Made by a program: the position numbers and the translations under genes. DNA of 64,000 bases from positions 364,292 to 428,291 of the forward strand of contig NZ_JAGMUO010000014.1 in the NCBI RefSeq assembly GCF_019049325.1. The letters run 5' to 3'. This document shows positions 8,309-18,128 of this stretch, piece after piece. This DNA is from Streptomyces sp. AC512_CC834 (lineage in GTDB: Bacteria > Actinomycetota > Actinomycetes > Streptomycetales > Streptomycetaceae). Below the pieces are notes generated by a model. The model worked only from the letters and a program-made list of their open reading frames with translations. It was not told the DNA's origin and searched no databases. The stretch's first letter is position 1, and each line of letters starts with the position of its first letter.

Positions 8309-9102
8309 GCGCCTTCACCCTCACCCTCGCCGCGCGCAACTCCTCCACCATGCTGCGCCGCAACCTCCTGCACGCCCGCCGCTACCCCTCCCTCACCCTG
8401 AACCTCCTGCTCACGCCGATCATGCTGTTGCTCCTCTTCGTCTACGTCTTCGGAGACACGATGAGCGCCGGCATCGGCGACGGCGGCGCCGACCGGTCCG
8501 CCTACGTCGCCTACCTCGTGCCGGGCCTCGTACTGATGACCATCGGCAGCACCACGATCGGCACCGCGGTCTCCGTCTCCAACGACATGAGCGAGGGGAT
8601 CATCGCCCGCTTCCGCACCATGGCCATCCACCGCGGCTCCGTGATCACCGGCCATGTCATCGGCAGCGTGCTCCAGTCGGTGATCAGCGTGCTCCTCGTC
8701 GGCGCCGTCGCCGTGGCCATCGGCTTCCGCTCCACCGATGCCACGGTCCTGGAGTGGCTCGCGGCGTTCGCCCTGATCACCCTGTTCGCCACGGCGCTCA
8801 CCTGGATCGCGGTCGGCATGGGGCTGATCAGCCCGAACGCGGAGGCGGCCAGCAACAACGCGATGCCGCTGATCTTCCTGCCGCTCATCTCCAGCACCTT
8901 CGTCCCCATCGACGCGATGCCGGGCTGGTTCCGGCCCATCGCCGAGTACCAGCCGTTCACGCCCGCCATCGAGACCCTGCGCGGCCTGCTCCTCGGCACC
9001 GAAATCGGCCACAACGGCTGGCTCGCCCTCGCCTGGTGCCTGGGGCTCTGCGCGCTCGGCTACTTCTGGTCGAAGGCGGTCTTCAACCGCGATCCGAAGT
9101 AG
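8305..9102 (+). CDS. ABC-2 type transporter permease, DrrB family
   Basis: A 265-residue membrane protein with about six hydrophobic segments, beginning with a cytoplasmic arm (RRNLLHARRYPSLTLNLLL) and a first helix near residues 30-50. The ABC-2 signature region lies toward the C-terminus (PLIFLPLISSTFVPIDAMPGWF...PFTPAIETLRG). It partners with the ATPase encoded immediately upstream. The operon ends at the hairpin at 9153-9187. Confidence 0.9.
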   Translation: MSAFTLTLAARNSSTMLRRNLLHARRYPSLTLNLLLTPIMLLLLFVYVFGDTMSAGIGDGGADRSAYVAYLVPGLVLMTIGSTTIGTAVSVSNDMSEGIIARFRTMAIHRGSVITGHVIGSVLQSVISVLLVGAVAVAIGFRSTDATVLEWLAAFALITLFATALTWIAVGMGLISPNAEAASNNAMPLIFLPLISSTFVPIDAMPGWFRPIAEYQPFTPAIETLRGLLLGTEIGHNGWLALAWCLGLCALGYFWSKAVFNRDPK

Positions 9103-9152
9103 GGCGGTACCAGGGCGGCGTCGTAAGAGAGGTGTCAAAGGCGTTCATGTCG

Positions 9153-9187
9153 CCGTATGGAAGCCATCAACGGTGGCTTCCATACGG
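9153..9187 (+). terminator. Hairpin terminator after the ABC permease
   Basis: CCGTATGGAAGCCA and TGGCTTCCATACGG form a perfect 14-bp stem around a 7-base loop, 51 bp after the permease stop. There is no strong T-tract, which is common in Streptomyces terminators. It could also shield the following kdp transcript. Confidence 0.65.
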
Positions 9188-9246
9188 TCGGAAAGGGGCT
9201 CTCATCTGGTTGTCAGCTTCTTTCCGAACCTCACTAGGAGCCAGCG

Positions 9247-9330
9247 ATGGCCGATCTGGCCTTCGTCGTCACCATGATCGCGGTGTTCGCGCTCGTGGCC
9301 CTTGTCGCCAAGGGGGTGACGAAGCTGTGA
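9247..9330 (+). CDS. 27-residue single-helix membrane peptide preceding kdpF
   Basis: A short frame, ATG at 9247 to TGA at 9330, with TAGGAG six bases upstream. The peptide is [20 protein letters not shown] plus AKGVTKL: one transmembrane helix with a basic end, much like KdpF in size and shape. Its stop overlaps the kdpF GTG (GTGA), so it is coupled to the kdp operon. It may be an extra small subunit or regulator of the KdpFABC complex. The good ribosome site and overlap support translation; the function is inference. Confidence 0.7.
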   Translation: MADLAFVVTMIAVFALVALVAKGVTKL

Positions 9331-9416
9331 CCGCGGAGAACATCGTCGGCCTGATCGTGGCCGTCGCCCTGCTGGGTTACCTCGTCCTCGCCCTGATCCA
9401 CCCGGAGAGGTTCTGA
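9327..9416 (+). CDS. kdpF: KdpF, small subunit of K+-transporting ATPase
   Basis: A 29-residue hydrophobic peptide starting at GTG 9327: [20 protein letters not shown] then LALIHPERF. The LIHPERF end is characteristic of KdpF, which stabilises the KdpABC complex in the membrane. It overlaps the upstream small gene by 4 bp and ends 8 bp before kdpA. Confidence 0.9.
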   Translation: MTAENIVGLIVAVALLGYLVLALIHPERF

Positions 9417-9424
9417 GCCACCCC

Positions 9425-11089
9425 ATGAGCCCCGTCCTCTCCGGCGTGCTCCAGTTGCTCGCGCTCGTCGCCGCGCTGGCCCTCGCCCACATCCCCCTCG
9501 GCAACCACATGGCCAGGGTCTACTCCTCCGGCAAGCACTGGCGCGTGGAGAAGTGGATCTACAAGGGCATCGGTGCCGATCCGGACACGCAGATGCGCTG
9601 GCCCGCGTACCTGCGCGGCGTACTCGCCTTCTCCCTCGCCGGTGTCCTCTTCCTCTACCTGCTCCAGCGGCTCCAGGGCGTGCTGCCCGGCTCGCTGGGC
9701 TTCGCGTCCATCGACCCGGACCAGGCGTTCAACACCGCCGCGTCCTTCGTGGCCAACACCAACTGGCAGTCGTACTACGGCGAGCAGGCCATGGGACACG
9801 TCGTGCAGACCGCCGGTCTGGCCGTGCAGAACTTCGTCTCGGCGGCCGTCGGCATCGCCGTGGCCGTCGCCCTCGTACGGGGCTTCGCGCGGTCCCGCAC
9901 CGGTGAACTGGGCAACTTCTGGGCCGACCTGGTCCGCGGAGTCGTCCGCGTCCTGGTGCCGATCGCCGTGGTCGGCGCGGTGGTCCTGGTGGCCTGCGGA
10001 GTCATCCAGAACTTCTCCGGCATCCACGAGGTCGGACAGTTCGATGGTGGTTCGCAGCAGTGGAACGGGGGCGCGGTCGCCTCGCAGGAGGTCATCAAGG
10101 AGCTGGGCACCAACGGCGGCGGCTACTTCAACGCCAACTCCGCCCACCCCTTCGAGAACCCGACGCCGTTCACCAACCTGTTCGAGATCTTCCTGATCCT
10201 GCTGATCCCGGTCGCGCTGACCCGCACCTTCGGCGTCATGACCGGCTCGGTGCGCCAGGGGTACGCGATCCTCGGCACCATGGCCACCATCTGGGCCGGC
10301 TTCGTCGCCCTGATGATGTGGACCGAGTTCGCCCACCACGGCCCCGCACTGGAGATCGCCGGCGGGGCGATGGAGGGCAAGGAGGTCCGCTTCGGCATCG
10401 GCGGCTCGGCGATCTTCGCGGTGTCGACCACCCTGACCTCGACCGGCGCCGTCGACTCCTTCCACTCCTCCTTCACCGGACTGGGCGGCGGCATCACCAT
10501 GCTCGGCATGATGCTGGGCGAGATCGCGCCCGGCGGTGTCGGGTCCGGCCTCTACGGCATGCTGGTCATGGCGGTCATCGCGGTCTTCGTCGCCGGCCTC
10601 ATGGTCGGCCGTACCCCCGAGTACCTGGGCAAGAAGATCGGCACCCGCGAGATCAAGTTCGCCGCCTGCTACATCCTGATCACCCCGGCCCTGGTCCTGG
10701 TGTTCACGGCCGCGGCGATGGCCCTGCCCACCCCGGGCAACTCGATGACCAACAGCGGGGCGCACGGCTTCTCCGAGATCCTGTACGCCTACACCTCCGC
10801 CTCGAACAACAACGGCTCGGCCTTCGCGGGCCTGAACTCCGACACCCAGTGGTTCAACAGCACCCTCGGACTCGCCATGCTCCTGGGCCGGTTCGTGCCC
10901 ATGGTGTTCGTCCTGGCACTCGCGGGCTCGCTGGCCGGGCAGCGGCCGGTGCCGGTCACCGCGGGCACCCTGCGCACCGAGAAGCCGCTCTTCGCGGGCC
11001 TGCTGGTGGGCGCCGTACTGATCATCACCGGTCTGACCTACTTCCCGGCACTCGCCCTGGGACCCCTCGCCGAAGGGCTGGCGGCATGA
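9425..11089 (+). CDS. kdpA: KdpA, K+-binding channel-like subunit
   Basis: A 554-residue polytopic membrane protein of the superfamily of K+ transporters. Selectivity-loop segments include [39 protein letters not shown] and [19 protein letters not shown]. Length matches the family (about 550). It binds and translocates K+ in the KdpFABC P-type ATPase complex. It is the third gene of a tight operon, and its TGA overlaps the kdpB ATG. Confidence 0.97.
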   Translation: MSPVLSGVLQLLALVAALALAHIPLGNHMARVYSSGKHWRVEKWIYKGIGADPDTQMRWPAYLRGVLAFSLAGVLFLYLLQRLQGVLPGSLGFASIDPDQAFNTAASFVANTNWQSYYGEQAMGHVVQTAGLAVQNFVSAAVGIAVAVALVRGFARSRTGELGNFWADLVRGVVRVLVPIAVVGAVVLVACGVIQNFSGIHEVGQFDGGSQQWNGGAVASQEVIKELGTNGGGYFNANSAHPFENPTPFTNLFEIFLILLIPVALTRTFGVMTGSVRQGYAILGTMATIWAGFVALMMWTEFAHHGPALEIAGGAMEGKEVRFGIGGSAIFAVSTTLTSTGAVDSFHSSFTGLGGGITMLGMMLGEIAPGGVGSGLYGMLVMAVIAVFVAGLMVGRTPEYLGKKIGTREIKFAACYILITPALVLVFTAAAMALPTPGNSMTNSGAHGFSEILYAYTSASNNNGSAFAGLNSDTQWFNSTLGLAMLLGRFVPMVFVLALAGSLAGQRPVPVTAGTLRTEKPLFAGLLVGAVLIITGLTYFPALALGPLAEGLAA

Positions 11090-13311
11090 CCACCGACACG
11101 CACAAGACCGACCCGCGGAACCAGCGGAACCAGCGGAACCAAAGGGACCCGATGTCCACAGCCACCCCGACCCGGGCGCCGCACGGCGACGCACCCACCG
11201 GGCACCAGCCCGAGGAGGGCCGCGAGAAGGGCCCCGAGGAAGGCCGCGTCGGCGCGGGCCTCTTCGATCCGAAGCAACTGGTCAAGTCGCTGCCCGACGC
11301 GCTGCGCAAGCTCGACCCGCGGACGATGGTGAAGTCGCCCGTCATGTTCGTCGTCCTCGTCGGCTCCGTCCTGACGACCGTCTTCTCCTTCAAGGACCCC
11401 GGCGACTGGTTCGGCTGGACGATCAGCGCCTGGCTCTGGCTGACCGTGCTCTTCGCCAACCTCGCGGAGGCGGTCGCCGAGGGCCGCGGCAAGGCCCAGG
11501 CCGACACCCTGCGCAGGGCCAAGACCGACACCGTCGCCCGCCGTCTCGTCGGCGAGCGCGAGGAACAGGTGCCCGGCACCGGGCTCGGCGTCGGCGACCT
11601 GGTCGTCTGCGAGGCCGGGGACGTCATCCCCGGCGACGGGGACGTCGTCGAGGGCGTCGCCTCGGTCGACGAGTCGGCGATCACCGGCGAGTCCGCGCCC
11701 GTCATCCGCGAGTCCGGCGGCGACCGGTCCGCGGTCACCGGCGGCACCAAGGTGCTCTCCGACCGCGTCGTCGTCAGGATCACCACGAAGCCGGGCGAGA
11801 CCTTCATCGACCGGATGATCAACCTGGTCGAGGGGGCGGCACGGCAGAAGACGCCGAACGAGATCGCGCTGAACATCCTGCTGGCCTCGCTGACCGTCGT
11901 CTTCCTGCTGGCCTGCGCCACCCTCCCGCCGTTCGCCGCCTACGCGGGCACCCACCTGACGATGGTCGTGCTGGTGGCCCTGCTGGTCTGCCTCATCCCG
12001 ACCACGATCGGCGCCCTGCTCTCCGCGATCGGCATCGCGGGCATGGACCGCCTGGTGCAGCGCAACGTACTGGCGATGTCGGGCCGCGCGGTCGAGGCCG
12101 CCGGCGACGTCTCCACGCTGCTCCTGGACAAGACCGGCACCATCACGCTCGGCAACCGGCAGGCGGCCGAGTTCGTGCCGGTGGGCGGCGCCACCGGCAC
12201 CACGGGTACCACCGGCGCCACCGGCGCCACCGACATCGACGTCGCAGAAGCCGCCCAGCTCTCCTCGCTCGCCGACGAGACACCCGAGGGCCGCTCCGTC
12301 GTCGCCCTCGCCAAGGAGAAGTACGGGCTGCGCGAGCGCCGCCAGGGCGAACTCGTGGGCGCCGAGTGGATCCCGTTCACCGCCCAGACCCGCATGTCGG
12401 GTGTGGACGCCGACGGGCGCAAGGTGCGCAAGGGCGCGGCGGGTTCGGTCGTCGCCTGGGTCGAGGAGCGGGGCGGCACGGTCGCCGACGACACGGACAC
12501 GACCGTCCGGCGGATCTCGGAGGCGGGCGGTACGCCGCTGCTGGTGGCGGTCGAGGACGAGCGCGGCGCGCGGGTCCTGGGCGTCGTCCACCTCAAGGAC
12601 GTCGTCAAGCAGGGCATGCGGGAACGGTTCGGGGAACTGCGCCGCATGGGCATCAGAACCGTCATGATCACGGGCGACAACCCGCTGACCGCCAGGGCCA
12701 TCGCCGACGAGGCGGGCGTCGACGACTTCCTCGCGGAGGCCACGCCCGAGGACAAGATGGCGCTCATCAAACGGGAGCAGGCCGGCGGCAAGCTGGTCGC
12801 GATGACCGGCGACGGCACCAACGACGCCCCCGCGCTGGCCCAGGCGGACGTCGGCGTGGCCATGAACACCGGCACGTCGGCCGCCAAGGAGGCCGGCAAC
12901 ATGGTCGACCTCGACTCCAACCCGACCAAGCTCATCGAGATCGTCGAGATCGGCAAGCAGTTGCTGATCACGCGCGGGGCGCTCACGACGTTCTCCATCG
13001 CCAACGACGTCGCCAAGTACTTCGCGATCATCCCGGCGCTCTTCGCGGCCGTCTACCCGGGCCTGGACCGGCTCAACATCATGGGCCTGTCCTCGCCGGA
13101 CTCCGCGATCCTGTCCGCGGTGATCTTCAACGCGCTGATCATCGTCGTACTGGTCCCGCTGGCACTGAAGGGCGTGCGCTACCGGCCCATGAGCGCCGAC
13201 CGGCTGCTGCGCCGCAACCTCGCCGTCTACGGACTGGGCGGCCTGGTCGCCCCGTTCGCCGGCATCAAGCTCATCGACCTGATCGTCTCGCTCATCCCCG
13301 GAATCGGTTGA
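11086..13311 (+). CDS. kdpB: KdpB, catalytic P-type ATPase subunit
   Basis: A 741-residue P-type ATPase with the phosphorylation motif LDKTGTI (Asp near residue 348), the actuator motif [10 protein letters not shown], the hinge [18 protein letters not shown], and membrane helices at both ends. Two oddities: a low-complexity N-terminus containing three NQR repeats, and a Gly/Thr/Ala insert ([16 protein letters not shown]) shortly after the phosphorylation site. The ATG at 11086 couples to kdpA by ATGA overlap; an ATG at 11152 (MSTATPTR) would remove the NQR repeats and is a credible alternative. No kdpD or kdpE gene follows. Confidence 0.95.
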   Translation: MTTDTHKTDPRNQRNQRNQRDPMSTATPTRAPHGDAPTGHQPEEGREKGPEEGRVGAGLFDPKQLVKSLPDALRKLDPRTMVKSPVMFVVLVGSVLTTVFSFKDPGDWFGWTISAWLWLTVLFANLAEAVAEGRGKAQADTLRRAKTDTVARRLVGEREEQVPGTGLGVGDLVVCEAGDVIPGDGDVVEGVASVDESAITGESAPVIRESGGDRSAVTGGTKVLSDRVVVRITTKPGETFIDRMINLVEGAARQKTPNEIALNILLASLTVVFLLACATLPPFAAYAGTHLTMVVLVALLVCLIPTTIGALLSAIGIAGMDRLVQRNVLAMSGRAVEAAGDVSTLLLDKTGTITLGNRQAAEFVPVGGATGTTGTTGATGATDIDVAEAAQLSSLADETPEGRSVVALAKEKYGLRERRQGELVGAEWIPFTAQTRMSGVDADGRKVRKGAAGSVVAWVEERGGTVADDTDTTVRRISEAGGTPLLVAVEDERGARVLGVVHLKDVVKQGMRERFGELRRMGIRTVMITGDNPLTARAIADEAGVDDFLAEATPEDKMALIKREQAGGKLVAMTGDGTNDAPALAQADVGVAMNTGTSAAKEAGNMVDLDSNPTKLIEIVEIGKQLLITRGALTTFSIANDVAKYFAIIPALFAAVYPGLDRLNIMGLSSPDSAILSAVIFNALIIVVLVPLALKGVRYRPMSADRLLRRNLAVYGLGGLVAPFAGIKLIDLIVSLIPGIG

Positions 13312-13316
13312 CCGCC

Positions 13317-13988
13317 ATGAACACCTCCGTAACCAACGCCGCCCGCCTCCTCGGAGCGGGCCTGCGCGCCCTCCTCGTACTGACCGTGGTCACCGGCATC
13401 GTCTACCCGCTCCTCGTCACCGGCGTCGCCCAGGGCCTGTTCCCCGGCAAGGCGAACGGCTCGGAGATCACGGCGGACGGCGGCAGGGTCGTCGGCTCCT
13501 CCCTGATCGGCCAGGCGTACAACCTGCCGCTGAAGGAGGGCCAGGAGACCCCGGAGCCGGACCTGAAGTGGTTCCAGGGCCGCCCCCAGAACGGCCTCGG
13601 CACCAACACCGTCAACACCCAGTACGACCTCATCCTGTCCGGCGCCACCAACCGCTCCGCCGACAACGAGGAGTTGGTCCAGTGGGTGAAGGACGCCAAG
13701 GCCGCCGTGGTCAAGGACAACTCGGTGCCCGGCCACCGGGTCGACCCCTCCGACGTACCCGCGGACGCCGTCACCTCCTCCGCCTCCGGCCTGGACCCGG
13801 ACATCTCCCCCGAGTACGCCGACATCCAGGTACGTCGGGTCGCCGAGAAGAACGGCCTGCTCGCCGGGCAGGTCCAGAAGCTCGTCGACGAGCACACCGA
13901 GCCCCGCACCCTCGGTTTCATCGGCGAACCGCGGGTGAACGTCCTCGAGCTGAACATCGCGCTCAGGGAACTCGTGTCCGGGCACTGA
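13317..13988 (+). CDS. kdpC: KdpC, accessory subunit of K+-transporting ATPase
   Basis: A 223-residue protein with one N-terminal membrane helix (ALLVLTVVTGIVYPLLVTGV) and the periplasmic-side KdpC domain, including QAYNLPLKEG, SASGLDPDISPEYADIQVRRVA and the FIGEPRVNVLELNIAL end. It assembles with KdpA and KdpB and raises ATP affinity. It starts 5 bp after kdpB and ends the operon; direct repeats follow. Confidence 0.95.
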   Translation: MNTSVTNAARLLGAGLRALLVLTVVTGIVYPLLVTGVAQGLFPGKANGSEITADGGRVVGSSLIGQAYNLPLKEGQETPEPDLKWFQGRPQNGLGTNTVNTQYDLILSGATNRSADNEELVQWVKDAKAAVVKDNSVPGHRVDPSDVPADAVTSSASGLDPDISPEYADIQVRRVAEKNGLLAGQVQKLVDEHTEPRTLGFIGEPRVNVLELNIALRELVSGH

Positions 13989-14039
13989 GCCGGGACACTG
14001 AGCCGGGCACTGAGCGGCGCCGCTGAGCCGGGCACTGAG
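13983..14039. repeat. Imperfect direct repeats after kdpC
   Basis: CACTGAGCCGGG-type units recur four times across the kdpC stop and the following spacer, with GCGGCGCCGC palindromic sequence in the middle. They are probably slippage repeats in a spacer and may add secondary structure at the operon end. No other role is supported. Confidence 0.4.
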
Positions 14040-14058
14040 GGCGGTTACAATCCGACCC

Positions 14059-15003
14059 ATGCCCCTGACCGTGAGCGACGTGGAGCGGTTCGAGGCCTCC
14101 AGGCCCCGTCTGGAGGCCATCGCCTACCGCCTGCTCGGCTCCGCGGGCGAGGCCGAGGACGCCGTGCAGGAGACGTTCCTGCGCTGGCAGGCCACCGACG
14201 CCGAGCGCGTCGAGGTACCCGAGGCCTGGCTCACGAAGGTCCTCACCAACCTGTGCCTCAACCAGCTCACCTCGGCCCGCGCACGGCGGGAGACCTACGT
14301 GGGCCAGTGGCTGCCCGAGCCGCTGCTCGCCGGTGACCCGATGCTCGGCCCGGCGGAGACGGCCGAGCAGCGCGAGTCGGTCTCCTTCGCGGTCCTCGCA
14401 CTGCTGGAGCGGCTCTCACCGGGCGAGCGGGCGGTGTACGTCCTGCGCGAGGCGTTCGCGTACCCGCACCGGGAGATCGCCGCGATCCTCGACATCACCG
14501 AGGACGCCAGCCAGCAGACCCTGCACCGCGCCAGGAAGCGTGTCGCGCAGGGCAGGGCCCGTACGGAGATCGACGAGGCCGCGGCCCGGCGGGTCGTCGA
14601 CGAGTTCCTCGCGGCGGCCACCAGCGGCGACACCGAGCCGCTCGTACGGCTGCTCACCCAGGACGCCGTGGCGATCGGCGACGGCGGCGGGAAGGTCCCG
14701 GCCCGTGCCAAGGCGTTCGAGGGCGCCCGTGCCGTGGCGACGTTCATGCGGGGCCTGTTCAAGCCCGGCAAGGCCAAGCGCGACCTGGCCGGCGGCCCCG
14801 TCGAGATCTACGCCGCCACCGCCAACGGAGGCCCCGCCGTGGTGGCCGTCGTGCACGGCCGGGTCATCGGGATCATGTGCCTGGAGGTCACCCCCGAGGG
14901 GATCGCGGGCTTCCGCAACCAGGTCAACCCCGACAAGCTCGAACGTGCCACGCGGCGGTGGGCGGCCACCGACCACGGAGAGCCCCAGGTCAACGCCTTC
15001 TGA
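14059..15003 (+). CDS. ECF41-family RNA polymerase sigma factor (SigJ-like)
   Basis: A 314-residue sigma factor with sigma-2 (RLEAIAYRLLGSAGEAEDAVQ) and sigma-4 (EREAFAYPHREIAAIL-like) domains plus a C-terminal SnoaL-like domain. The ECF41 hallmarks are all present: WLPEPLL in the linker near residue 85, DGGGK near 213, and NPDKL near 292. In ECF41 proteins the C-terminal domain acts as a built-in anti-sigma module, so no separate anti-sigma gene is expected. These sigma factors usually drive an adjacent oxidoreductase or decarboxylase gene, which fits the gene at 15129. Confidence 0.93.
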   Translation: MPLTVSDVERFEASRPRLEAIAYRLLGSAGEAEDAVQETFLRWQATDAERVEVPEAWLTKVLTNLCLNQLTSARARRETYVGQWLPEPLLAGDPMLGPAETAEQRESVSFAVLALLERLSPGERAVYVLREAFAYPHREIAAILDITEDASQQTLHRARKRVAQGRARTEIDEAAARRVVDEFLAAATSGDTEPLVRLLTQDAVAIGDGGGKVPARAKAFEGARAVATFMRGLFKPGKAKRDLAGGPVEIYAATANGGPAVVAVVHGRVIGIMCLEVTPEGIAGFRNQVNPDKLERATRRWAATDHGEPQVNAF

Positions 15004-15128
15004 CGCTTCTGATCACTAGGTGATGTACGTCACTCCCCACTCCTGTCAGGAATCGGCGGGCTGCCCGGTTCAAGGGGCGAGTCCCGCTGGAGAGCCTCAG
15101 CGGCCGGAGACAGACAAGGGAGCACGTC

Positions 15129-16334
15129 ATGCAGCAGCACGCCACGCAGCACCGCATCGTCGTCCTGGGCGCCGGATACGCCGGAGCCGTCGCCGCCGGG
15201 CGGCTGGCCAGGCGACTGCGCCGCGAGGACGCGGCCATCACCCTCGTCAACGCCGAGCCCCACTTCGTCGAACGGGTCCGGAATCACCAGCTCGCGGTCG
15301 GTCAGGACCTCGCGCCCCGGTCCCTCGCCGAGATGTTCGCGGACACCGGGGTCGACCTGCGGATCGCCACGGTCACCGGTGTGGACGTCGACCGGAAGAC
15401 CGTCGCCGTCACCGACCCGGACGGCCGCGGAGAACTGACGTACGACACCCTCGTCTACGCCCTCGGCAGCGCCTGGAACCACCAGGACGTGCCCGGTGCC
15501 GCGGAGTACGCCCACGAGATCGCAGGGCGTCCGGGAGCGCTCCGGCTGCGCGAACGCCTGGCCGGTCTCGAGGCCGGCCGGTCCGTGGTGGTGGTCGGCG
15601 GCGGGCTCACCGGCCTGGAGGCCGCGTCCGAGATCGCCGAGGCCCGCCCGGACCTCGACGTGTCGCTCACGGCCCGCGGCGGTCTCGGCGACTGGCTCTC
15701 CCCCAAGGGCCGCCGCCACCTGCGTAAGGTCTTCGCCGCCCTGGGCATCACGGCGCACGAGAACGCCGCCGTCACGACGGTCGCCGAGGACCACGTCGTC
15801 ACCGCCGACGGCACGGCCGTCCCGGCCGCGGTCACGGTGTGGACCACCGGATTCGCCGTCCACCCCATGGCGAAGGCCACCACCCTGAACGTGACCGACA
15901 CGGGCCGGATCGTCGTCGACGGCACCATGCGCTCGGTGTCCCACCCGGACGTGTACGCCGTCGGCGACGCGGCCCTGGCGGCGGGCCCCGGCGACAAGCC
16001 CCTGCGGATGTCGTGCGCCTCGGGCGTCCCCAGCGCCTGGCAGGCCGCCGACGCCATCGCGGCCCGCCTGACCGGACAGAAGCTCCCGAACACCGCGCCG
16101 CGCTACTTCAACCAGTGCATTTCCCTGGGCCGCAGCCAGGGCCTGATCCAGTACGTCACCGCCGACGACCGTGCGGTGCGCGCGGCCCTGACCGGACGGC
16201 TCGCCGCCCTCTACAAGGAAATCGTCTGCAAGTCGGCGGCCTGGGGCGTCGCCAACCCGACTCTCGGCGCCCCGACCCGCCGCCGTCCGGTCGCACCCCG
16301 GACCCCGGAGCCGGCGCCGGCCCCGGCGGTGTGA
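15129..16334 (+). CDS. NAD(P)/FAD-dependent oxidoreductase (NDH-2-like), ECF41 partner
   Basis: A 401-residue flavoprotein of the two-dinucleotide-binding-domain type. It has an FAD motif GAGYAGAVAAGRLA near residue 14, an NAD(P) motif VVVVGGGLTGLEAASEIA near 155, and the second FAD motif VYAVGDAALAA near 277. It resembles type II NADH dehydrogenases but lacks an obvious C-terminal membrane anchor. It sits 126 bp after the ECF41 sigma factor, the standard arrangement for its target gene. TGTCAGG at 15044-15050 in the spacer resembles the start of an ECF41 -35 element, though a matching -10 was not convincing. Confidence 0.88.
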   Translation: MQQHATQHRIVVLGAGYAGAVAAGRLARRLRREDAAITLVNAEPHFVERVRNHQLAVGQDLAPRSLAEMFADTGVDLRIATVTGVDVDRKTVAVTDPDGRGELTYDTLVYALGSAWNHQDVPGAAEYAHEIAGRPGALRLRERLAGLEAGRSVVVVGGGLTGLEAASEIAEARPDLDVSLTARGGLGDWLSPKGRRHLRKVFAALGITAHENAAVTTVAEDHVVTADGTAVPAAVTVWTTGFAVHPMAKATTLNVTDTGRIVVDGTMRSVSHPDVYAVGDAALAAGPGDKPLRMSCASGVPSAWQAADAIAARLTGQKLPNTAPRYFNQCISLGRSQGLIQYVTADDRAVRAALTGRLAALYKEIVCKSAAWGVANPTLGAPTRRRPVAPRTPEPAPAPAV

Positions 16335-16350
16335 GCGGCCGCCGCCGCGC

Positions 16351-17127
16351 TCAGCGCACCGGGAACCCGAAGTCGTACCCCTGCTCCTCGAGCCAGGGCA
16401 GGACGCGCCGCAGGGCTTCGACGGTCTGGGTGCGGTCGCCTCCCGCGTCGTGGAAGAGGATGGTCGGCCCGTTGGGCAGTTCCCGCTTGACGGTGGCGAC
16501 GATGGCGTCCGTGCCCGGCCGCTCGAAGTCCTTGGTGTCCACGTTCCAGCCCAGCGGGCGCATGCCCCGGGAGGCGGCCAGCTTGCGGCTGTAGGGGGTG
16601 AAGGCACCGCCGGGCGCCCGGTAGTACATCGGCCGTACGCCCCCGGACGCCTTGATGATCATGCGCTCGGCGTCGAGGATCTCCTTGGACTGGTAGGCCT
16701 CGGACTTCTTGTCCATGGTGACGTCGTGCGACACCGTGTGGTCGCACAGCCGGTGACCGGCCGCGACGACGTCCTTCACCAGGTCCGGGTGGGCCTGCGC
16801 CTGCGTCCCCGTCATGCAGAACGTGGCCTTCACCCCGTACTCGCGCAGCAGGTCGAGCACTTGGGGGGTCCACGTGGGGTCGGGGCCGTCGTCGATGGTG
16901 ATGTTGACGCCGCGCGCCCCCGCGTCCGAGGCGTGCGCGATGCTGATGTCGACCGGCTTGGTGTCGTTGCCCGGTGTGGCCGACGCGGACGCCTTCGGTG
17001 TCGCACCGCCGCCCACGGAGTCGGCCTGCGCGGTCCACACCGAGGCGCCCACGGCGAGCACCGTCACGCTCAGGGCCGCCCCGACCACCTTGCCGTACCA
17101 GCCCCGCCCGCCGCCGTGCCGCGCCAT
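16351..17127 (-). CDS. Secreted polysaccharide deacetylase (NodB domain, CE4)
   Basis: A 258-residue protein with an N-terminal signal/anchor helix (residues 13-35), a short Ser/Ala linker, and a NodB catalytic domain from about residue 70. Motifs are TIDDGPD (catalytic base and metal Asp), HTVSHDVT (zinc His pair), RAPGGAFTP and LFHDAGGDR. CE4 enzymes de-N-acetylate peptidoglycan, chitin or similar polymers outside the cell. It is monocistronic and convergent with the oxidoreductase. A GTCCGT/ACGGAC inverted repeat lies upstream at 17216-17235. Confidence 0.92.
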   Translation of the reverse strand: MARHGGGRGWYGKVVGAALSVTVLAVGASVWTAQADSVGGGATPKASASATPGNDTKPVDISIAHASDAGARGVNITIDDGPDPTWTPQVLDLLREYGVKATFCMTGTQAQAHPDLVKDVVAAGHRLCDHTVSHDVTMDKKSEAYQSKEILDAERMIIKASGGVRPMYYRAPGGAFTPYSRKLAASRGMRPLGWNVDTKDFERPGTDAIVATVKRELPNGPTILFHDAGGDRTQTVEALRRVLPWLEEQGYDFGFPVR

Positions 17128-17273
17128 GTCCGCCCCGCCTTCGCGTAGTTCCTCGCCGGCCCTCGATCACGTCGGGGACCACATGGCAGGACGAGAGAAG
17201 AAGGCAATGGGATGCGTCCGTTACCGATCACGGACAATCCCGGGGGAGTTCGCGGACAACTCACGGAGGCGTG

Positions 17274-17969
17274 TTACCCGGCGGCTGTGTCCCCCGTACC
17301 CCCCGCGTTCCCCGTGTTCAGCTTGGCCACCCTGGTGATGATGGCGTCGGCCACGGGCTCCCCGGGCCAGGGGAAGATGCGGGTGACGGAGTACTGGTGC
17401 GCGAGGCCGTGCAGACAGACCCAGAGGGTGACGGCGTCCAGTTGGGGGTCGGCGACCGATGACTGGCCCGCGGCGACACAGTCGGCGAGGGCGTCGGCGA
17501 GGACCTGCATGGCCGTCGCGCCGAGCGTGGTGAGTTCCTCCTCCGTCAGGGAGCTGTCGCCCAGGGTGGGCATCCACAGGCCGCCGAACATCGTGCGGTA
17601 GCGCCCGGGGTGGTCCTGCGCGTAGCCGAGGTAGGCGCGGCACAGGGCGTACAGCCGCTCCCGCGGGTCGTCCCCGGCCTCCTGTACGGCCGCCCGCAGA
17701 TGGGCTTCGAGGGCGGCGAACTCCCGTCGTACGACGGCCAGCATGATGGCCGGCTGGTCGGAGAAGTGCGGGTAGATCGAGGGGGCGGCGATGCCGACCT
17801 TGCGGGCCACCGACCGCAGGGTGATCGCCCGCTCGTCACCGGTCTCGTCCAGCAGCGCGGCGGCGGCATCGACGATGTCCTCCCGCAGACGGCCGCCTTC
17901 ACCGCGCCGGTTGCGTACGCGGGTTGTTCGCTTCGGTGCGTCCTGACTCGTCGCGTTGGTCTCTTTCAT
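17274..17969 (-). CDS. TetR/AcrR family transcriptional regulator
   Basis: A 231-residue TetR protein. The HTH is ITLRSVARKVGIAAPSIYPHF near residues 48-68, followed by a WHG-type C-terminal domain (YAQDHPGRYRTMFGGLW). It is divergent from the SRPBCC gene at 18129. The spacer holds several TTACnnnnGTAA-type repeats that recur upstream of the dehydrogenase at 18916, so it probably represses itself and both promoters. It ends in a Gly/Ala tail. Confidence 0.9.
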   Translation of the reverse strand: MKETNATSQDAPKRTTRVRNRRGEGGRLREDIVDAAAALLDETGDERAITLRSVARKVGIAAPSIYPHFSDQPAIMLAVVRREFAALEAHLRAAVQEAGDDPRERLYALCRAYLGYAQDHPGRYRTMFGGLWMPTLGDSSLTEEELTTLGATAMQVLADALADCVAAGQSSVADPQLDAVTLWVCLHGLAHQYSVTRIFPWPGEPVADAIITRVAKLNTGNAGGTGDTAAG

Positions 17970-17978
17970 CCTCGTAAC

Positions 17979-18050
17979 CTTACGCGCAAAAGTTTATCGA
18001 CGTAAGCCCTTGTCCGTGGTCGACTTACGTGCGTAGCCTTACATACGTAA
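17979..18050. promoter_or_regulatory. TetR operator array in the divergent spacer, copy 1
   Basis: The block contains CTTACG at 17979-17984 paired with CGTAAG at 18001-18006, then CTTAC-GTGC-GTAG at 18024-18036 and TTACATACGTAA at 18039-18050. TTGTCC near 18010 could be a -35. The second half is alignable with the block at 18814-18890, including the shared AGTTTATC and GTAGCCTTAC words. This is read as a duplicated promoter/operator for the adjacent TetR protein. Confidence 0.65.
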
Positions 18051-18128
18051 ACACGAGGCCGAGGCGGCGGCGGTACCGCCCCTGTTCGCCGTCCACGGCC
18101 TCCGCTCCGCCACGGAAGGAATCGACTC

